A DNA stretch of 21,385 bases, taken from contig JBNGIQ010008489.1 of the NCBI GenBank assembly GCA_049999765.1, positions 1 through 21,385 on the forward strand, given 5' to 3'. Below the pieces are notes generated by a model that saw only the letters and a list, made by a program, of their open reading frames with translations, searched no databases and was not told the origin of the DNA. A program made the translations under genes and the position numbers. The stretch is from Phaeoceros laevis. Taxonomy: Eukaryota; Anthocerotophyta; Anthocerotopsida; Notothyladales. Shown here one piece after another: positions 7,693 to 17,267 of this stretch (positions are counted from its first letter, which is position 1; each line of letters opens with the position of its first letter).

Positions 7693-9330
7693 CTAAGAAG
7701 AAGCACCACTAGTTGCGGGCTTGAGTCCCAGCATGCGGCGCCACGAGTGGAGAAATCCCTTCTTCTTTCTGGGAGGAGCAGCCCAAGAAGGGATGGAGTC
7801 CTTTCCAAAAGCAGGATCCGTCCAGTGAGTAGCAGGCAGATTGGGCCTGGAACAAGCTTGGCAAAATTTGGCATCGTCTGGATCAGGTAGCCCCTTGACC
7901 ACCACTCCCAGGTTCCTCCCGCATGTGGCACATTGCAGGAAATGCGACTGATCCCGCATGGAGTAAACCCTGGCAGAAGACATGCTCCCTCCCACCCTGT
8001 GGTGCACCCCCTGTTCCCGCACCGACCCTCCTCGCTTGAGGGCCGCGTTCCTGTCCCTCTCCCCTACAGACGACGCCCTATGGCTGTAGTCATCCTCGGC
8101 GTCGTGGAGGGGGATGGTGACGCGGTCGTAGCGCATGGACTGGGAATGCACCTTGTGAACCTGCCCGTTGGCCCAGAAGCGCAGCTCCGCCTGCTCCCAG
8201 TCCTCGGGGCCACCGCTCCTAGCGTAGACGGGAGTGGAGTACTCTGCTGCCGAGTAGTCTCGCGATTTCTGGAACCGCTGGGAGTGGTGGTGGCTGCCAT
8301 GCTGATGAGCAGTGGCAGCAGCAACCGCAGCGGCGGCTCTGGTTGAAGCTGCCGCTAGGTGACCTTCTCGCAGGGAGAGCGCCCGCTGCACAGCCGCGCC
8401 GAGGGAGGAAGGAATTTCCTCCCTGTCCCTGGTAGGAACAAACACATCGCTGTCCTCACCATAGCCACCACCACCCCTGCCTCTGCCATAGCCATTCCCA
8501 TTAACCCTCTCAAACGAATCGGCCCTGCCGAGGTACTTGTCGAAGGGAACCGGATCGGGAACCACCGAGTAATGACTGCTGCCCTTGCTGAGGTGCCGCT
8601 CGAACTGACTGCTGCCGCCGCCGTAGTGGCCGCCGGGATCGCGCACGGACGCCGTCCTCTGCACCGCGGCGGCCCAGGAGCCGGCGTCCCTGAGGGAGGA
8701 TGACCTCGGGTTGGCCAATGCCGAGTTCAAGGCAGGCTGCCTGTGCTGCTGCTGGCCCCAGGGATCCTTGGCGCCGCTCATGTAGTCCTCCCTCCCGTTG
8801 TCCTCCCCCAGCTCACCGTCTTGTTGGTCCCCCCAGGGGTCCCCTCCCTGCTCCACAACCCGCGAGTACTTGGACTGCTTCCCGGAGTCCCTGAAGGCGG
8901 TCACCTTGTGTAGCGTGGCTCCGAAGCGGCTTCCTCCGTGGTGAGAAGCCGAGGATCCCTTGAGCGCTGAGGACGGTGCCTTCTTTCCACTTGCTTCCCT
9001 GGCCGGGGGAGGAGCTCCTCCGTTGTCAAACGCCAAATCCTTGTTTTGGCGCTCCTGCGTGGGAGGCGAAGTGACGGACGCCGGCTCTCCCTTGCCCGGA
9101 GGACTGTGCTGCTTGTCATTCTGGACCGGAGGAGGAGGAGGAAGAGGACTTCCGGTGGCATCCTCGTCTGCTGAGGAAGATGGAGGACCCGAGTACACCG
9201 TCACAGCGGAAGGCACGGGACCTGCCGGCGCGGCATCGCCAATTGGATCCTCGGAGGCCTGGAAGAGATAAGAATCTCTGTCCGTGAACTCACGGTCCCC
9301 GGAGGTGCGCAACCGATTGTAGCGGGGCAT
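7693..9330 (-). CDS. 545-residue protein with repeated RxxS motif and C-terminal Cys4 motif
   Basis: Not a family I recognise. A long intronless frame of 545 residues. Residues 1-130 are polar, with a PPPPPP run. Residues 164-167 and 189-192 both read DPWG. Glycine/arginine-rich sequence follows near 277-290 and an Ala/His-rich run near 325-350. The motif R-x-x-S-[LVM]-R-[DE] occurs five times, with Ser at 212, 228, 319, 436 and 457. Near the end, two CxxC pairs (C467/C470 and C490/C493) could bind one zinc ion. A HWTDPAFGKDSIPSW segment and a basic tail, RKKKGFLHSWRRMLG, follow. Most of the rest looks disordered. There is no signal peptide from the chosen start. I chose the ATG at 9330 (MPRYNRL) because an in-frame ATG at 9483 adds 51 Cys/Leu-rich residues that look like translated leader. 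RxxS resembles a site for basophilic kinases, which would suit a phosphorylated scaffold; that is inference. Confidence 0.8.
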   Translation of the reverse strand: MPRYNRLRTSGDREFTDRDSYLFQASEDPIGDAAPAGPVPSAVTVYSGPPSSSADEDATGSPLPPPPPVQNDKQHSPPGKGEPASVTSPPTQERQNKDLAFDNGGAPPPAREASGKKAPSSALKGSSASHHGGSRFGATLHKVTAFRDSGKQSKYSRVVEQGGDPWGDQQDGELGEDNGREDYMSGAKDPWGQQQHRQPALNSALANPRSSSLRDAGSWAAAVQRTASVRDPGGHYGGGSSQFERHLSKGSSHYSVVPDPVPFDKYLGRADSFERVNGNGYGRGRGGGGYGEDSDVFVPTRDREEIPSSLGAAVQRALSLREGHLAAASTRAAAAVAAATAHQHGSHHHSQRFQKSRDYSAAEYSTPVYARSGGPEDWEQAELRFWANGQVHKVHSQSMRYDRVTIPLHDAEDDYSHRASSVGERDRNAALKRGGSVREQGVHHRVGGSMSSARVYSMRDQSHFLQCATCGRNLGVVVKGLPDPDDAKFCQACSRPNLPATHWTDPAFGKDSIPSWAAPPRKKKGFLHSWRRMLGLKPATSGASS

Positions 9331-10681
9331 GGTCGGAGCACTCCAAGAGCAATTCCCCGGTCCAAGAAGCCAAATTGCCTCGAACAATTGAGCTCGAAGC
9401 AGGCAGCAGCAACCACAGACACCGATGCCGAGAGAAAGGAACCAGCTGCTCCCAAGCTCCCCTGATGAAGCAGCGACAATCACAGCTCAGAACACAACCG
9501 CACTGTAAAAAAACGGACAATCTAGTCTATCTCATCACCGCAGCAACAAATCTTCCTCGGAGCATGCAACAAGCGAGCTGGATGGCTACCCGCGCATTCA
9601 AAATTCAACACAGAGAGGGGAGCGGGCTGCCGCAACCAATGCGCCAAACAAGCGGAGAGAGCAGCGAGAGCTGAGCTGGAATTGCGGAGCGGGAAGGAGA
9701 AACAGGGCAGCGCAGGCGGCAGCAGCAGCAACAAAAGCGCAGCAAAGACCGGGGTGGTGCCTGGCAGCGGGCAGCAGGAGGCAGGAGGAGCGGACCCGGT
9801 GAATGCGGGCAACAAGCGACAAAGGCGAAAGGGACCCGCGCGCATTCACGTTCAACGCGGGGACGAAAAAAAAAGGAGTCACATTTCACTTTACTCAGCA
9901 TGCACAAGGCCCACCAGTGAGAAGAGGACGGTGGATTCAAACCACACACGAGTTAGTGTTTCCCACATCGGCGCAGCGGGACACCCGGCCCGCGGGCGGC
10001 CCTTCATTTTCCCTAATAATTCATGAAGCGCGGCAGATTGATTCATGACTTGCAGAGTATCGTGGGCCTCTTGATAGCGGATCCCTGCAAAATATTGCAT
10101 TTCGAATCTCCGCCATAATAAGGAGCCTGCCTCCTGCCTGCCTGGCTGCATCCAGCCCAACAGGCTCGCGTATCTCTCCTTCGATCATAACCAAATCGCG
10201 GCTTTTACTAACCATGGGTGTGCTTACTGCGCAGGTGACACGTTGATCAGGCAGTTAGGTTAGAATGTCCTTTCTTGCGGACAGTAGGTACCTGCCGGGT
10301 CAGCCCTTTGATCTGAGGTGGACCGTTAGAGCTTCCACCGTGGGGGACGGCAATCATCTGCTGGGAGGAGGCGCAATCCCTTCAATTCTGGCGGAAGGAA
10401 AAGGAAGCGCACCGATTGGGTGTGGTGTGGGTGTGCTGTGGTGGCTGCTCTTGTGGGAGTAGGCGGGGGCTGGAGGGCCCGGACGGATCCCAAGAGACGA
10501 GAGGAGTTGGAAGGTTCCTCCCTTCCTTCCCCACCAACTTTCCCACCTCACCTTTTTCTCTCTCTCACAGGCCGTCTGCGGCTGGCTGATGGGGGTGGGA
10601 GTGGGAGGGGACAGTCAGATTCTTATTTAACAATGGTTGATAGGATTGTGAATTGACGGAAAAGCTTCGCTACCCTCGGCT
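9331..10681. promoter_or_regulatory. GC-rich divergent intergenic region
   Basis: A 1.35-kb spacer between two genes that point away from each other, so it probably holds both promoters and leaders. It is purine- and GC-rich near 9600-9860. CGCGCATTCA..TTCAAC recurs loosely near 9590-9610 and 9838-9857. A near-perfect USE word (9960-9970) is listed separately. TTATTTAA at 10623-10630, about 52 bp before the 10682 ATG, may be the TATA box of the plus-strand gene. Open frames here overlap without family resemblance. Confidence 0.45.
9960..9970 (+). promoter_or_regulatory. Orphan USE-like motif
   Basis: TTCCCACATCG matches the plant snRNA USE (RTCCCACATCG) at 10 of 11 positions. No TATA box lies at the Pol II or Pol III snRNA spacing downstream, and no snRNA sequence follows, so it may be chance or a relic. 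Confidence 0.3.
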
Positions 10682-11200
10682 ATGGCGCCCAACCCCAGCC
10701 AGTTCCACCACCTTTCGGCGTGTTTCGGCAACGGCTACTTCACCAGCCCCAAATTCCACTACGGCATCAACCCCACCCTGTCCCGCTTCTACCTGGGCAA
10801 CCATGTCACCAGCTACGTGCTCTTCCTGGCCAAGTACAACAGCTTCCGCGCGCAGAACCCTCACCTGCGGACCAACCCGAATCGGGCGCTCTTTGAACGA
10901 GAGGGGAAAGCCTGGGACAAGCCGGCGGAGCTGAAGCCGCTGCCCAACCCCAGCGTCACCTGCTGGATCCAGCACAACCGGAACAGCAAGCACCGGCTGG
11001 CCAGGCGCAACCTGCTTTACATGAGGGAGAACGCGCCCGACCCCAGGGAGGTGCGCAAGCTCCAGGAGATGGAGAAGGTGGAGATGCGCAACCGGCGCAG
11101 GAGCGAGAAGGAGATGGGGGCCAGGATGGAGCAGCTCGCCGCAATGTGGCGGCCGAGCGAGGGCCAGGAGGGCCGGGTGGTACGGTTTGCTGCCCAGTAA
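10682..11200 (+). CDS. 172-residue protein of unknown function
   Basis: Single-exon gene with strong GC-rich coding bias like its neighbours; I do not recognise the family. The N-terminal half is aromatic-rich and looks folded: HHLSACFGNGYFTSPKFHYG, then a block with LSRFYLGNHVTSYVLFLAKY at about residues 35-54. SVTCWIQHNRNSKHRLARRN sits near residues 97-116. From about residue 117 it turns charged, with PREVRKLQEMEKVEMRNRRR and following residues suggesting a long helix or coiled coil. There is no signal peptide and no clear membrane span; the hydrophobic VTSYVLFLA stretch is too short. The ATG at 10682 is the first in frame, and TTATTTAA sits 52 bp upstream. The lysine/arginine tail could bind nucleic acid or tubulin, but nothing decides this. 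Confidence 0.75.
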   Translation: MAPNPSQFHHLSACFGNGYFTSPKFHYGINPTLSRFYLGNHVTSYVLFLAKYNSFRAQNPHLRTNPNRALFEREGKAWDKPAELKPLPNPSVTCWIQHNRNSKHRLARRNLLYMRENAPDPREVRKLQEMEKVEMRNRRRSEKEMGARMEQLAAMWRPSEGQEGRVVRFAAQ

Positions 11201-12939
11201 GGAGAAAGTAGGAACTGGCTGGCCAGCTGCTGGATTGCACACAGAGCTTGGTCGTCCCTCTCCCATGCTGCTGATTGAACTATTACAGTAGGTTGATGAG
11301 AAGGAAGTGCGGCAGCATTCCGCATGTGGTGGGCTGGCTGAGCGGCTGTAGACTGTCTACAGTACTGTCTGTGCCAAGTGGGGGTCGTTCCTTGGAAGCT
11401 GCTGCTATGCACCATCCAGATTGGAAGAATGTCCACACTTGCGCGACATTTGTCAGTCCTACCTTCACCGTCGTGAACCCTGCTATATGTGGTGGGGTGC
11501 AGTGTGATGTCATGACGCAACCTTTCCTCTTTGTCTCTCTCGTGCTACAAAATCCACCTCACATGTTTTTTCCAGCCAGATTTTCACCCTAATGCATTCT
11601 TTCATAGCAGATGCCGGCTGATGAACCCGCCTTCTCTTCCTACCTGCTGCTAAAGTATTGTAAGTAAGCACTGAAGCATCTCCCTTTGCAAAGTTCGGCG
11701 GACAGCTGGTGAGTTCGTAGACGATGCGATCCATCACATACCCTCACTTGGCCACACACCCCTGCTGTTGGTTGGCGGTTTGTATATGGTGAAGTTTCAC
11801 TTGGCTCAAAACATACCCTGTACAGTTGGTGTCGGCTTACTGGCGGTAGCTTGATGAGAGAGACCAACCAGGCTTGTGACAGCACACCAACAAACAATGG
11901 CTACCGCCACTACATGTAGCTAGCCCCACCAGCTGCCACTGCCCCTATTCCTCCACCCTCTCAACCAGTGCATGGATATCTCGCATACACCTTGTTGCTG
12001 GTTGCTGTTACCTCGTCTCGTCCTAAAAATATGCCGTTTTCGAGCTTCTCATCCGATACGCATCGCCCTCCCTCATGCATGTACACTGGTGGCTGTAAGA
12101 TTCCGCCACACAGGAAAACCTTGCCAAGAAGCAATACCTTGTCGGATCCAACATCTACCAACTCTTCGGATAGGGGTGCCATGCTTGTAGCCGTACCTTT
12201 CTGCTTACCCCATGATCGTTTCTTTCCTGGTTGTACCACCTACTCTTGCACCCGTGGTACTCTAATGTATGACTACAAACTTGGCAAGCTTACAGTTGCT
12301 GGTGAAGTCGGTGGTTATCAGTGAGAGACGCTCTTGCAATTCTCATGACAGGCCACTATTTAGTTCCACTTCACTGCTACAGTGCAGCTCCTGCTATCGC
12401 CTCACTCTTACAAAACCGCATCTGCAAATGGTCTGCCGACAATTTGCTACTTCCAGGTTGACGTCACAAATGAGGCATCAAACCAGTATCTACTCCCCAC
12501 GACGGCCGCCAGCTTCTCTTTGTTATCTGCACCACGAAATGAATGCGAGTCTTGGTAGATTCTCTGCCGCCTCCTCCACATCACAAAATGCAGCGGCAGG
12601 GAGGTGGCACCCAGTGGCAGCCAAGCAACCTGCATCTCCCACCCTGGCCCCTGCTGTTGTCGCTTGGCGTCGAAAAGTCCCCTACCAAGCCCAACCCTAA
12701 ATTTCGCCCCTGCCTCCCCGGCCTGGAGCCTGATGGTGAGGAAGGGGCTGTAACCGTAGGGATGACGGAGGATCTGCACACGGTGGTGTCCACGGGAGCC
12801 AAAGGTCACTGACTCCCACATCCACAGGCCACCTTCGTATCTCGCTAACCGATGCGCCTGCTGCTAACGCCGTCAGGCCAGGCCTCTCTTGCGCCAGTAA
12901 TGGCAATGGTGCGGCAGCAAGCAGGCTGCGGAACGACTG
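11201..12939. other. Long intergenic stretch upstream of the MORN3-like gene
   Basis: About 1.7 kb without a gene I can support. Open frames such as 11968-12324 (plus) and 12447-12821 (minus) overlap other frames, have no family resemblance and look like chance. The one structure noted is an inverted repeat at 11841-11909. The right end should be the promoter and leader of the MORN3-like gene. Confidence 0.4.
11841..11909. repeat. 10-bp perfect inverted repeat
   Basis: TGGCGGTAGC at 11841-11850 is the reverse complement of GCTACCGCCA at 11900-11909, with 49 bases between. The stem does not extend further. It could be the remnant of a small mobile element's ends or chance; there are no flanking target duplications that I can see. 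Confidence 0.4.
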
Positions 12940-14103
12940 ATGGCTTTGACTTTCGAGGAAGCTCCCGACTTCGAAATTCCGCCCCTCGATTGCTCCGACC
13001 CCTTCGACGAAGACGTTTTTGCTGTGAGGGAAGGGGAGACCTACTCCCAGCGCCTGGACCGACTTGCGCTCAAGCATGGATTCCGAGGCTTCATGCACTG
13101 GACCAGCGGGGACTTCTACTGGGGGGAATGGGTGCGCAACAAGCGAGAAGGTATGTAGAAATCTGACAATACTTCAAATTGCCTGTGTGGCATCTGTCCA
13201 TTTTAAGAGCTGACGGACATCACAGTACTGGACTGGACTGGACTGGACTGCACTCAGCTTGTTTGTTTTGATTGCTTCATGTGAGGCTTCTTAAATTTGC
13301 GTGTGTGTTGGTGCAGGAAGGGGCATTCACGTCTACAAAAACGGGAACAAGTACGAAGGCAGGTGGAAGAACAACAAGAGAGAAGGGCAGGGCATCTTCT
13401 GGGTGATCGATGAAGGCAGCAAGTACAAAGTGCGGTACCGTGGCTCCTGGAAGGACAACCTGTTCGATGTGAGTATTTGCAGTCAGACCATGCATGAGCA
13501 ATGATGTGTGTGAGTGTGTGCTGGTGAGTCCTCCCCTAGAGACAGTGTACATCCTCATGGTTGATTCATGTTCAGCACGGCGACTGTAGGGCAAAGGACA
13601 GCTGAATGGCGAGTGTGGGGAGAAGTATGGGGGCAAGTTCAAAAAGGGAATGCGCCATGGGCTAGGCAAGCAAACTTATTTCAGCGGCGTCCAAGGCCTC
13701 TACCATGTCTACCACGGTCAGTGGAAGGAGAACAAGCGCCACGGAATTGCTACTCTCAAGATGGGTACGCAAGCAAGCTATCTCTCTGCTCACGCCCGCT
13801 TTGTGATTGCATTGATTGATACAGATGCCCTCATGCTGACCGTCTGCATTTTGTGCTGCAGCCAATGGCGACATATTTGAAGGTAATTTCTACGAGGGTG
13901 TCAAAGAAGGGGCGGGAGTGTACTACTACGCGGACATTGCTGCTAAGTACGAGGGCGTATGGAAGAACGACATGCTAATATGTGGCTCCTACGTCAAGCC
14001 CAAGAAGACGACTAGCAACGTTCTGCCCTTTGCTGAGACAGAGGACCACACGCTGTTGGCAATGGACATCATGAACTCGGTGTTGCAAACCACCAACCAC
14101 TGA
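12940..14103 (+). CDS. MORN3: MORN repeat protein, MORN3-like
   Basis: Four exons (12940-13150, 13317-13468, 13590-13764, 13862-14103) join in frame to 259 residues; all introns are GT-AG. After an acidic N-terminus (DCSDPFDEDVF) come seven MORN motifs, starting near residues 57 (GDFYWGEWVRNKREG), 81 (NKYEGRWKNNKREGQG), 109 (VRYRGSWKDNLFDGKG), 132 (EKYGGKFKKGMRHGLG), 159, 182 (GDIFEGNFYEGVKEGAG) and 208 (AKYEGVWKND). The number and order of repeats, the long LKHG..G lead-in, and a tail of the form CGSYVK..PFAETED..LLAMDIM fit what I recall of animal MORN3 (about 240 residues), not plant PIP5K or ARC3, which add other domains. MORN3 is a testis protein of developing sperm in mammals, so a sperm-flagellum role is the natural inference. 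The acceptor at 13589 is fixed by a stop (TAG) that would otherwise be in frame. A GACTG microsatellite lies in intron 1. Confidence 0.87.
13227..13250. repeat. GACTG pentanucleotide microsatellite
   Basis: About five tandem GACTG units inside intron 1 of the MORN3-like gene. Simple repeat; no effect on splicing signals is evident. Confidence 0.85.
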
Positions 14104-15030
14104 TGAGTGATCAGGAGTGCAACTCTCACCAGTTTGCAAGCTGAGATTAGGATCAGGCCAGGAAGGAAAGAGATTGCTGGATCAGGCTCTTGTTGTTGTT
14201 GGCCAATACGAACCGGCATTTACCTGCCCTGCTGCATGTTGTGCTTGAGAGTGGGCCCTGCCAGGCATGCAGTGAGGTACGCATGTCAATGTCTGCCGTC
14301 GACCTAATGTGTCCCAACTACGTCCACCGACCAAATGTAACAACGCCACCACATTCCCAGCTACCTCTCCAACTTTCTTATCGGCTAGGTACAGTCAGGT
14401 TGTCAGGAATTGCCTCGGGGAGCAAGCTGAGATAAGGCGGTGTGGGGCCTCGATATCATTATGTTGTTTTTGGAGCAAAACGACACTTGGTTATCAGGTG
14501 TAACACACCTGACTGACAGCCAAAATTTTGTTTCAATAATAAGAGATTGCACTTTCACCCTATATTCTACCTAATACATCCAGAAGATGTTGACGAATGT
14601 ACCTGACCAAAATCTTGGAAGCTTTGCACCCACATCCTTTCGTGCTCTCACCTAACCCCTCTACGCATCAACCACTACAGGCAAAACTGAGAACGGCCCA
14701 GCTCAACTTCTGAGGGCACACATGTCTGACTAATTTAAATTGACCTGCTCTGAAGACCCCTAGTCCCCTCACAACTCACCCCAAGGTGTCGTCCCTCGGC
14801 ACTACAGTTTTCTGTCAAACAAGTGCACTTCCCTTTTCAATCTGTTGACCTCAGGCGATCTCAAGGCAGACCACCTAATTAGCATCTCACCCGGAGAACT
14901 GAGTGCTGAATGGGTCGTCCATAGAGTAGAGCTGCACTGTGAGGAAGAAGACTCTTCGCAGTGAACCAGGCGGCCGTGCTGATCCACCCTCCGAACATGA
15001 TACCATGCACTAGGAAATCTGCTTGGTGGC
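14104..15030. other. Convergent 3' region between MORN3-like gene and BCCP
   Basis: Both genes end into this stretch, so it should contain both 3' UTRs. I see no coding frame worth calling. One tight hairpin at 14494-14512 is listed separately. CAATAATAAG near 14535 could serve as a weak poly(A) signal for the plus-strand gene. Confidence 0.4.
14494..14512. repeat. Perfect hairpin, 8-bp stem with 3-nt loop
   Basis: TCAGGTGT and ACACCTGA flank the loop AAC. The hairpin lies about 390 bp past the MORN3-like stop codon, so it may sit in the 3' UTR. There is no T run after it. The arms contain the E-box half CAGGTG/CACCTG. Confidence 0.55.
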
Positions 15031-16294
15031 TCAAGGCTTGATCACAAACAGTGGCTGCACCAAAAGGAGGACGCAGATCAGTCTAACGAACATGGACCAC
15101 GTTCTTTTCCCCCTCTACAATGACACCAAATGTAGCAAGCACTGATTTTGCCACTGCATGTGGCTTGTTAGGGCTTACAGTCTCAATTGAGACGGGCTTC
15201 CCATCCTCAGCCACAATCTCCACGATGGTACCCGATTGATCAGCCTGGCAAAGACATTGAACCACAAGTGTCAAAGGAGGAATTGGCAGCTCTTCAGTAC
15301 CCAGGCCGTGGCAAACTTCGTTTCAAGCCAGAAACAAGTACCTCGATCTCATTCATCAGCTTCATAGCTTCGACGATGCAGACAACTTGCCCTTTTGTGA
15401 TCGTGTCTCCCACCTGCAAGACCAGTCCCCATCGCATCACTAGCATCGAGGGACTTCAACACAACACTTACACCAAGAACCCACAGCATCTGGCAGAAAA
15501 ACAGTACCTTCACAAAAGCTGGTTCACCGGGGCCGGGACTTCGGTAGAAAGTTCCAGCCATGGGGGATAGCATAGGAGGATAAGAGGAGCCAGCTGGCTT
15601 AGGGGGAGGAGCCTCTACGGATGGAGGAGGAGCTTTGACAACGACTTCCTCAACAGGGACTGGAGGAGGTGGTGGTGTTATCTGGCCAGGAGGAATGCCA
15701 TAACCAGGAATAAACGAAGTGTGGGCCTGAACATGGTTGCCTGGGTAAGTAGCTTGTGGGGGTGGTGGCAGGGCCTCCTTCTTCCTGATGACCAATTCAT
15801 AATCGAGGTGCTTTAACTCCAGCTCCACAATGTCCCTAGAGTCTACAAGCCTGGTAATGCCAAGCGGAGCAAGTCAGCGCCTAGAAGCCCAGCACACCAG
15901 AAAAAAAAACGAAAATGCCATGGGCTCCACATTTTCCCACTCCTCCTACTGAAGCAGCTGTAAGATCCTCATACTTGATCAAGTTGGCCACATCCGCCAG
16001 AAAGACTGAGGCAGCAGTCTCGACGGGCGCGGGAGCTGGAGGCTCTGGAGTAGCTGGAACTTCAGCCTTGATGACCTCGTCGTCTGCAGCAGGAGGAGTG
16101 GACGCTTCCAACTTGGCCACCGACGTCACCTGAAGCAAATTTGTGCGCCGCAAACCGGCGCGCTTGGAGGATGCGAACCCGACCGAAACGGGAGGCATAG
16201 GCTGGCTCACTGCAATTTTGGTCACGCCAGGCTGCGTGGAGGTCCATTGCGAGGTTCGCAAGTGCATGCTGCTGCCAGCGGCCGCCGTGGCCAT
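15031..16294 (-). CDS. BCCP: Biotin carboxyl carrier protein of plastid acetyl-CoA carboxylase
   Basis: BCCP carries biotin between the carboxylase and carboxyltransferase parts of the heteromeric acetyl-CoA carboxylase in plastids, the first step of fatty-acid synthesis. Five exons on the minus strand (16294-15975, 15850-15508, 15413-15342, 15244-15179, 15054-15031) join in frame to 274 residues. The N-terminus is Ser/Thr/Ala-rich with few acids, as in a chloroplast transit peptide. ADVANLIK|LVDSRDIVELELK spans intron 1, followed by YELVIRKKEAL and a long Pro-rich linker. The biotinyl domain starts with SPMAGTFYRSPGPGEP. The biotin site EAMKLMNEIE is intact, with Lys239, 35 residues from the end as is usual for BCCP. 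The last exon is only 24 bases and encodes PLFVIKP plus the stop. Reading through intron 4 instead would give an unrelated tail. An intact AMKLM motif separates it from the non-biotinylated BADC proteins. Confidence 0.93.
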
Positions 16295-17267
16295 GCCCGT
16301 CGGTTGCAGGGCTAGATCCCAGCTCGCTGCTCAGGCGCAAACCTAAGCGGGACGAAGGCAGACCTGCGAGTGGGTAGGAACAGCAGCAGGCAGCCTTCGA
16401 TGAAGGAAAGAGGCCTGGGAGAGGCCACAGGGAAGGAAGGTTTAAGCAGAGGACAGGAAGTAGAGAGAAGGCCCTGGAGACGGACAAATCAACACGCGGG
16501 AGCTGGTAACGAAAACCAACGGATGCAGACAAACTGCCCGGCTCGGAGTTTCCAACCCGAACCTTTGGGCCCTCTTGTCACCTTTGTGGATACTAGCCTG
16601 AGTAAAGTTGTGCCTCGTTAAGCATAGAGTTGGAGCGTGCAGTGAGGTAATGGCTAACCCCTAACCACTTAAACTTGTGTCCTGCCAGAATTGTTGGTTT
16701 GCCATGGTACTAAGCTAAAACCTTTGCATGTTTGGTTTTATAGACAATGTTGATTTTCCATTGTAGTAATATGGGTTTTATTTCCCTTATTTGACTAACA
16801 GCTAAACTACAAAGGCTACAAATCTAGCCTCGGTCATAGGCAAGCACATAATGTTCCACATTGTATATAAAGTGATTATCCCTATCACAAGGTATAGTCA
16901 ATTGAGTGAATTGACCCATAAGCAAGGTCTAAAATTCCTTCTTCTTCTACTACTAATACTACTACATTGCAGGAAATTACATTGAATGGCCAGAGAGATG
17001 GTATGTGGACTAGAGTTGGATAGTGGTAAGTTGTCTCCTTGAGGATAAACAAGGTAGGCATATTTCTCTTTCCGGCTATAAGTTGGAAGAAGAAGAAGAG
17101 GTTGTGCAACAATTGTTTGCTTACTTTGACAATGGATTTATATTGCCCATAATGAATGCCATTGAATGGCCCTCGGAGTCTTCTAAAACAAAACTGGCTT
17201 GGCAACTGAAGATCCAGCAACATGGGCTACGCAAGCCGACATGATTCTACTTCTCCTCACGATACAG
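16295..17267. other. BCCP upstream region, partly AT-rich
   Basis: The left part should be the BCCP leader and promoter. From about 16620 the sequence becomes AT-rich, with a CTT/CTA run near 16938-16965. The word CATTGAATGGCC occurs near 16980 and again near 17160. I see no gene; the short frame at 17023-17244 has no family resemblance. Confidence 0.4.

Noticed and set aside
9331-9483. N-terminal extension of the 545-residue protein from an upstream in-frame ATG
   Set aside because: The extra 51 residues are Cys/Leu-rich and unlike the rest of the protein; the frame is open in the leader probably by chance. Not fully excluded.
10195-10215. U5 snRNA-like loop word CTTTTACTAA
   Set aside because: Ten bases match the U5 loop, but the flanks do not form the required stem and no Sm site or other U5 part is present.
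11968-12324. 118-residue frame with a signal-peptide-like start (plus strand)
   Set aside because: The only support is a hydrophobic N-terminus; an equally long minus-strand frame covers the same bases and there is no family resemblance.
12447-12821. 124-residue minus-strand frame upstream of the MORN3-like gene
   Set aside because: Overlaps open frames on the other strand, with no recognisable motif; likely chance in GC-rich sequence.
14102-14147. Box C/D snoRNA candidate (TGATGA ... CTGA)
   Set aside because: Too short, no terminal stem, and the C-box word is partly the stop codon of the MORN3-like gene.
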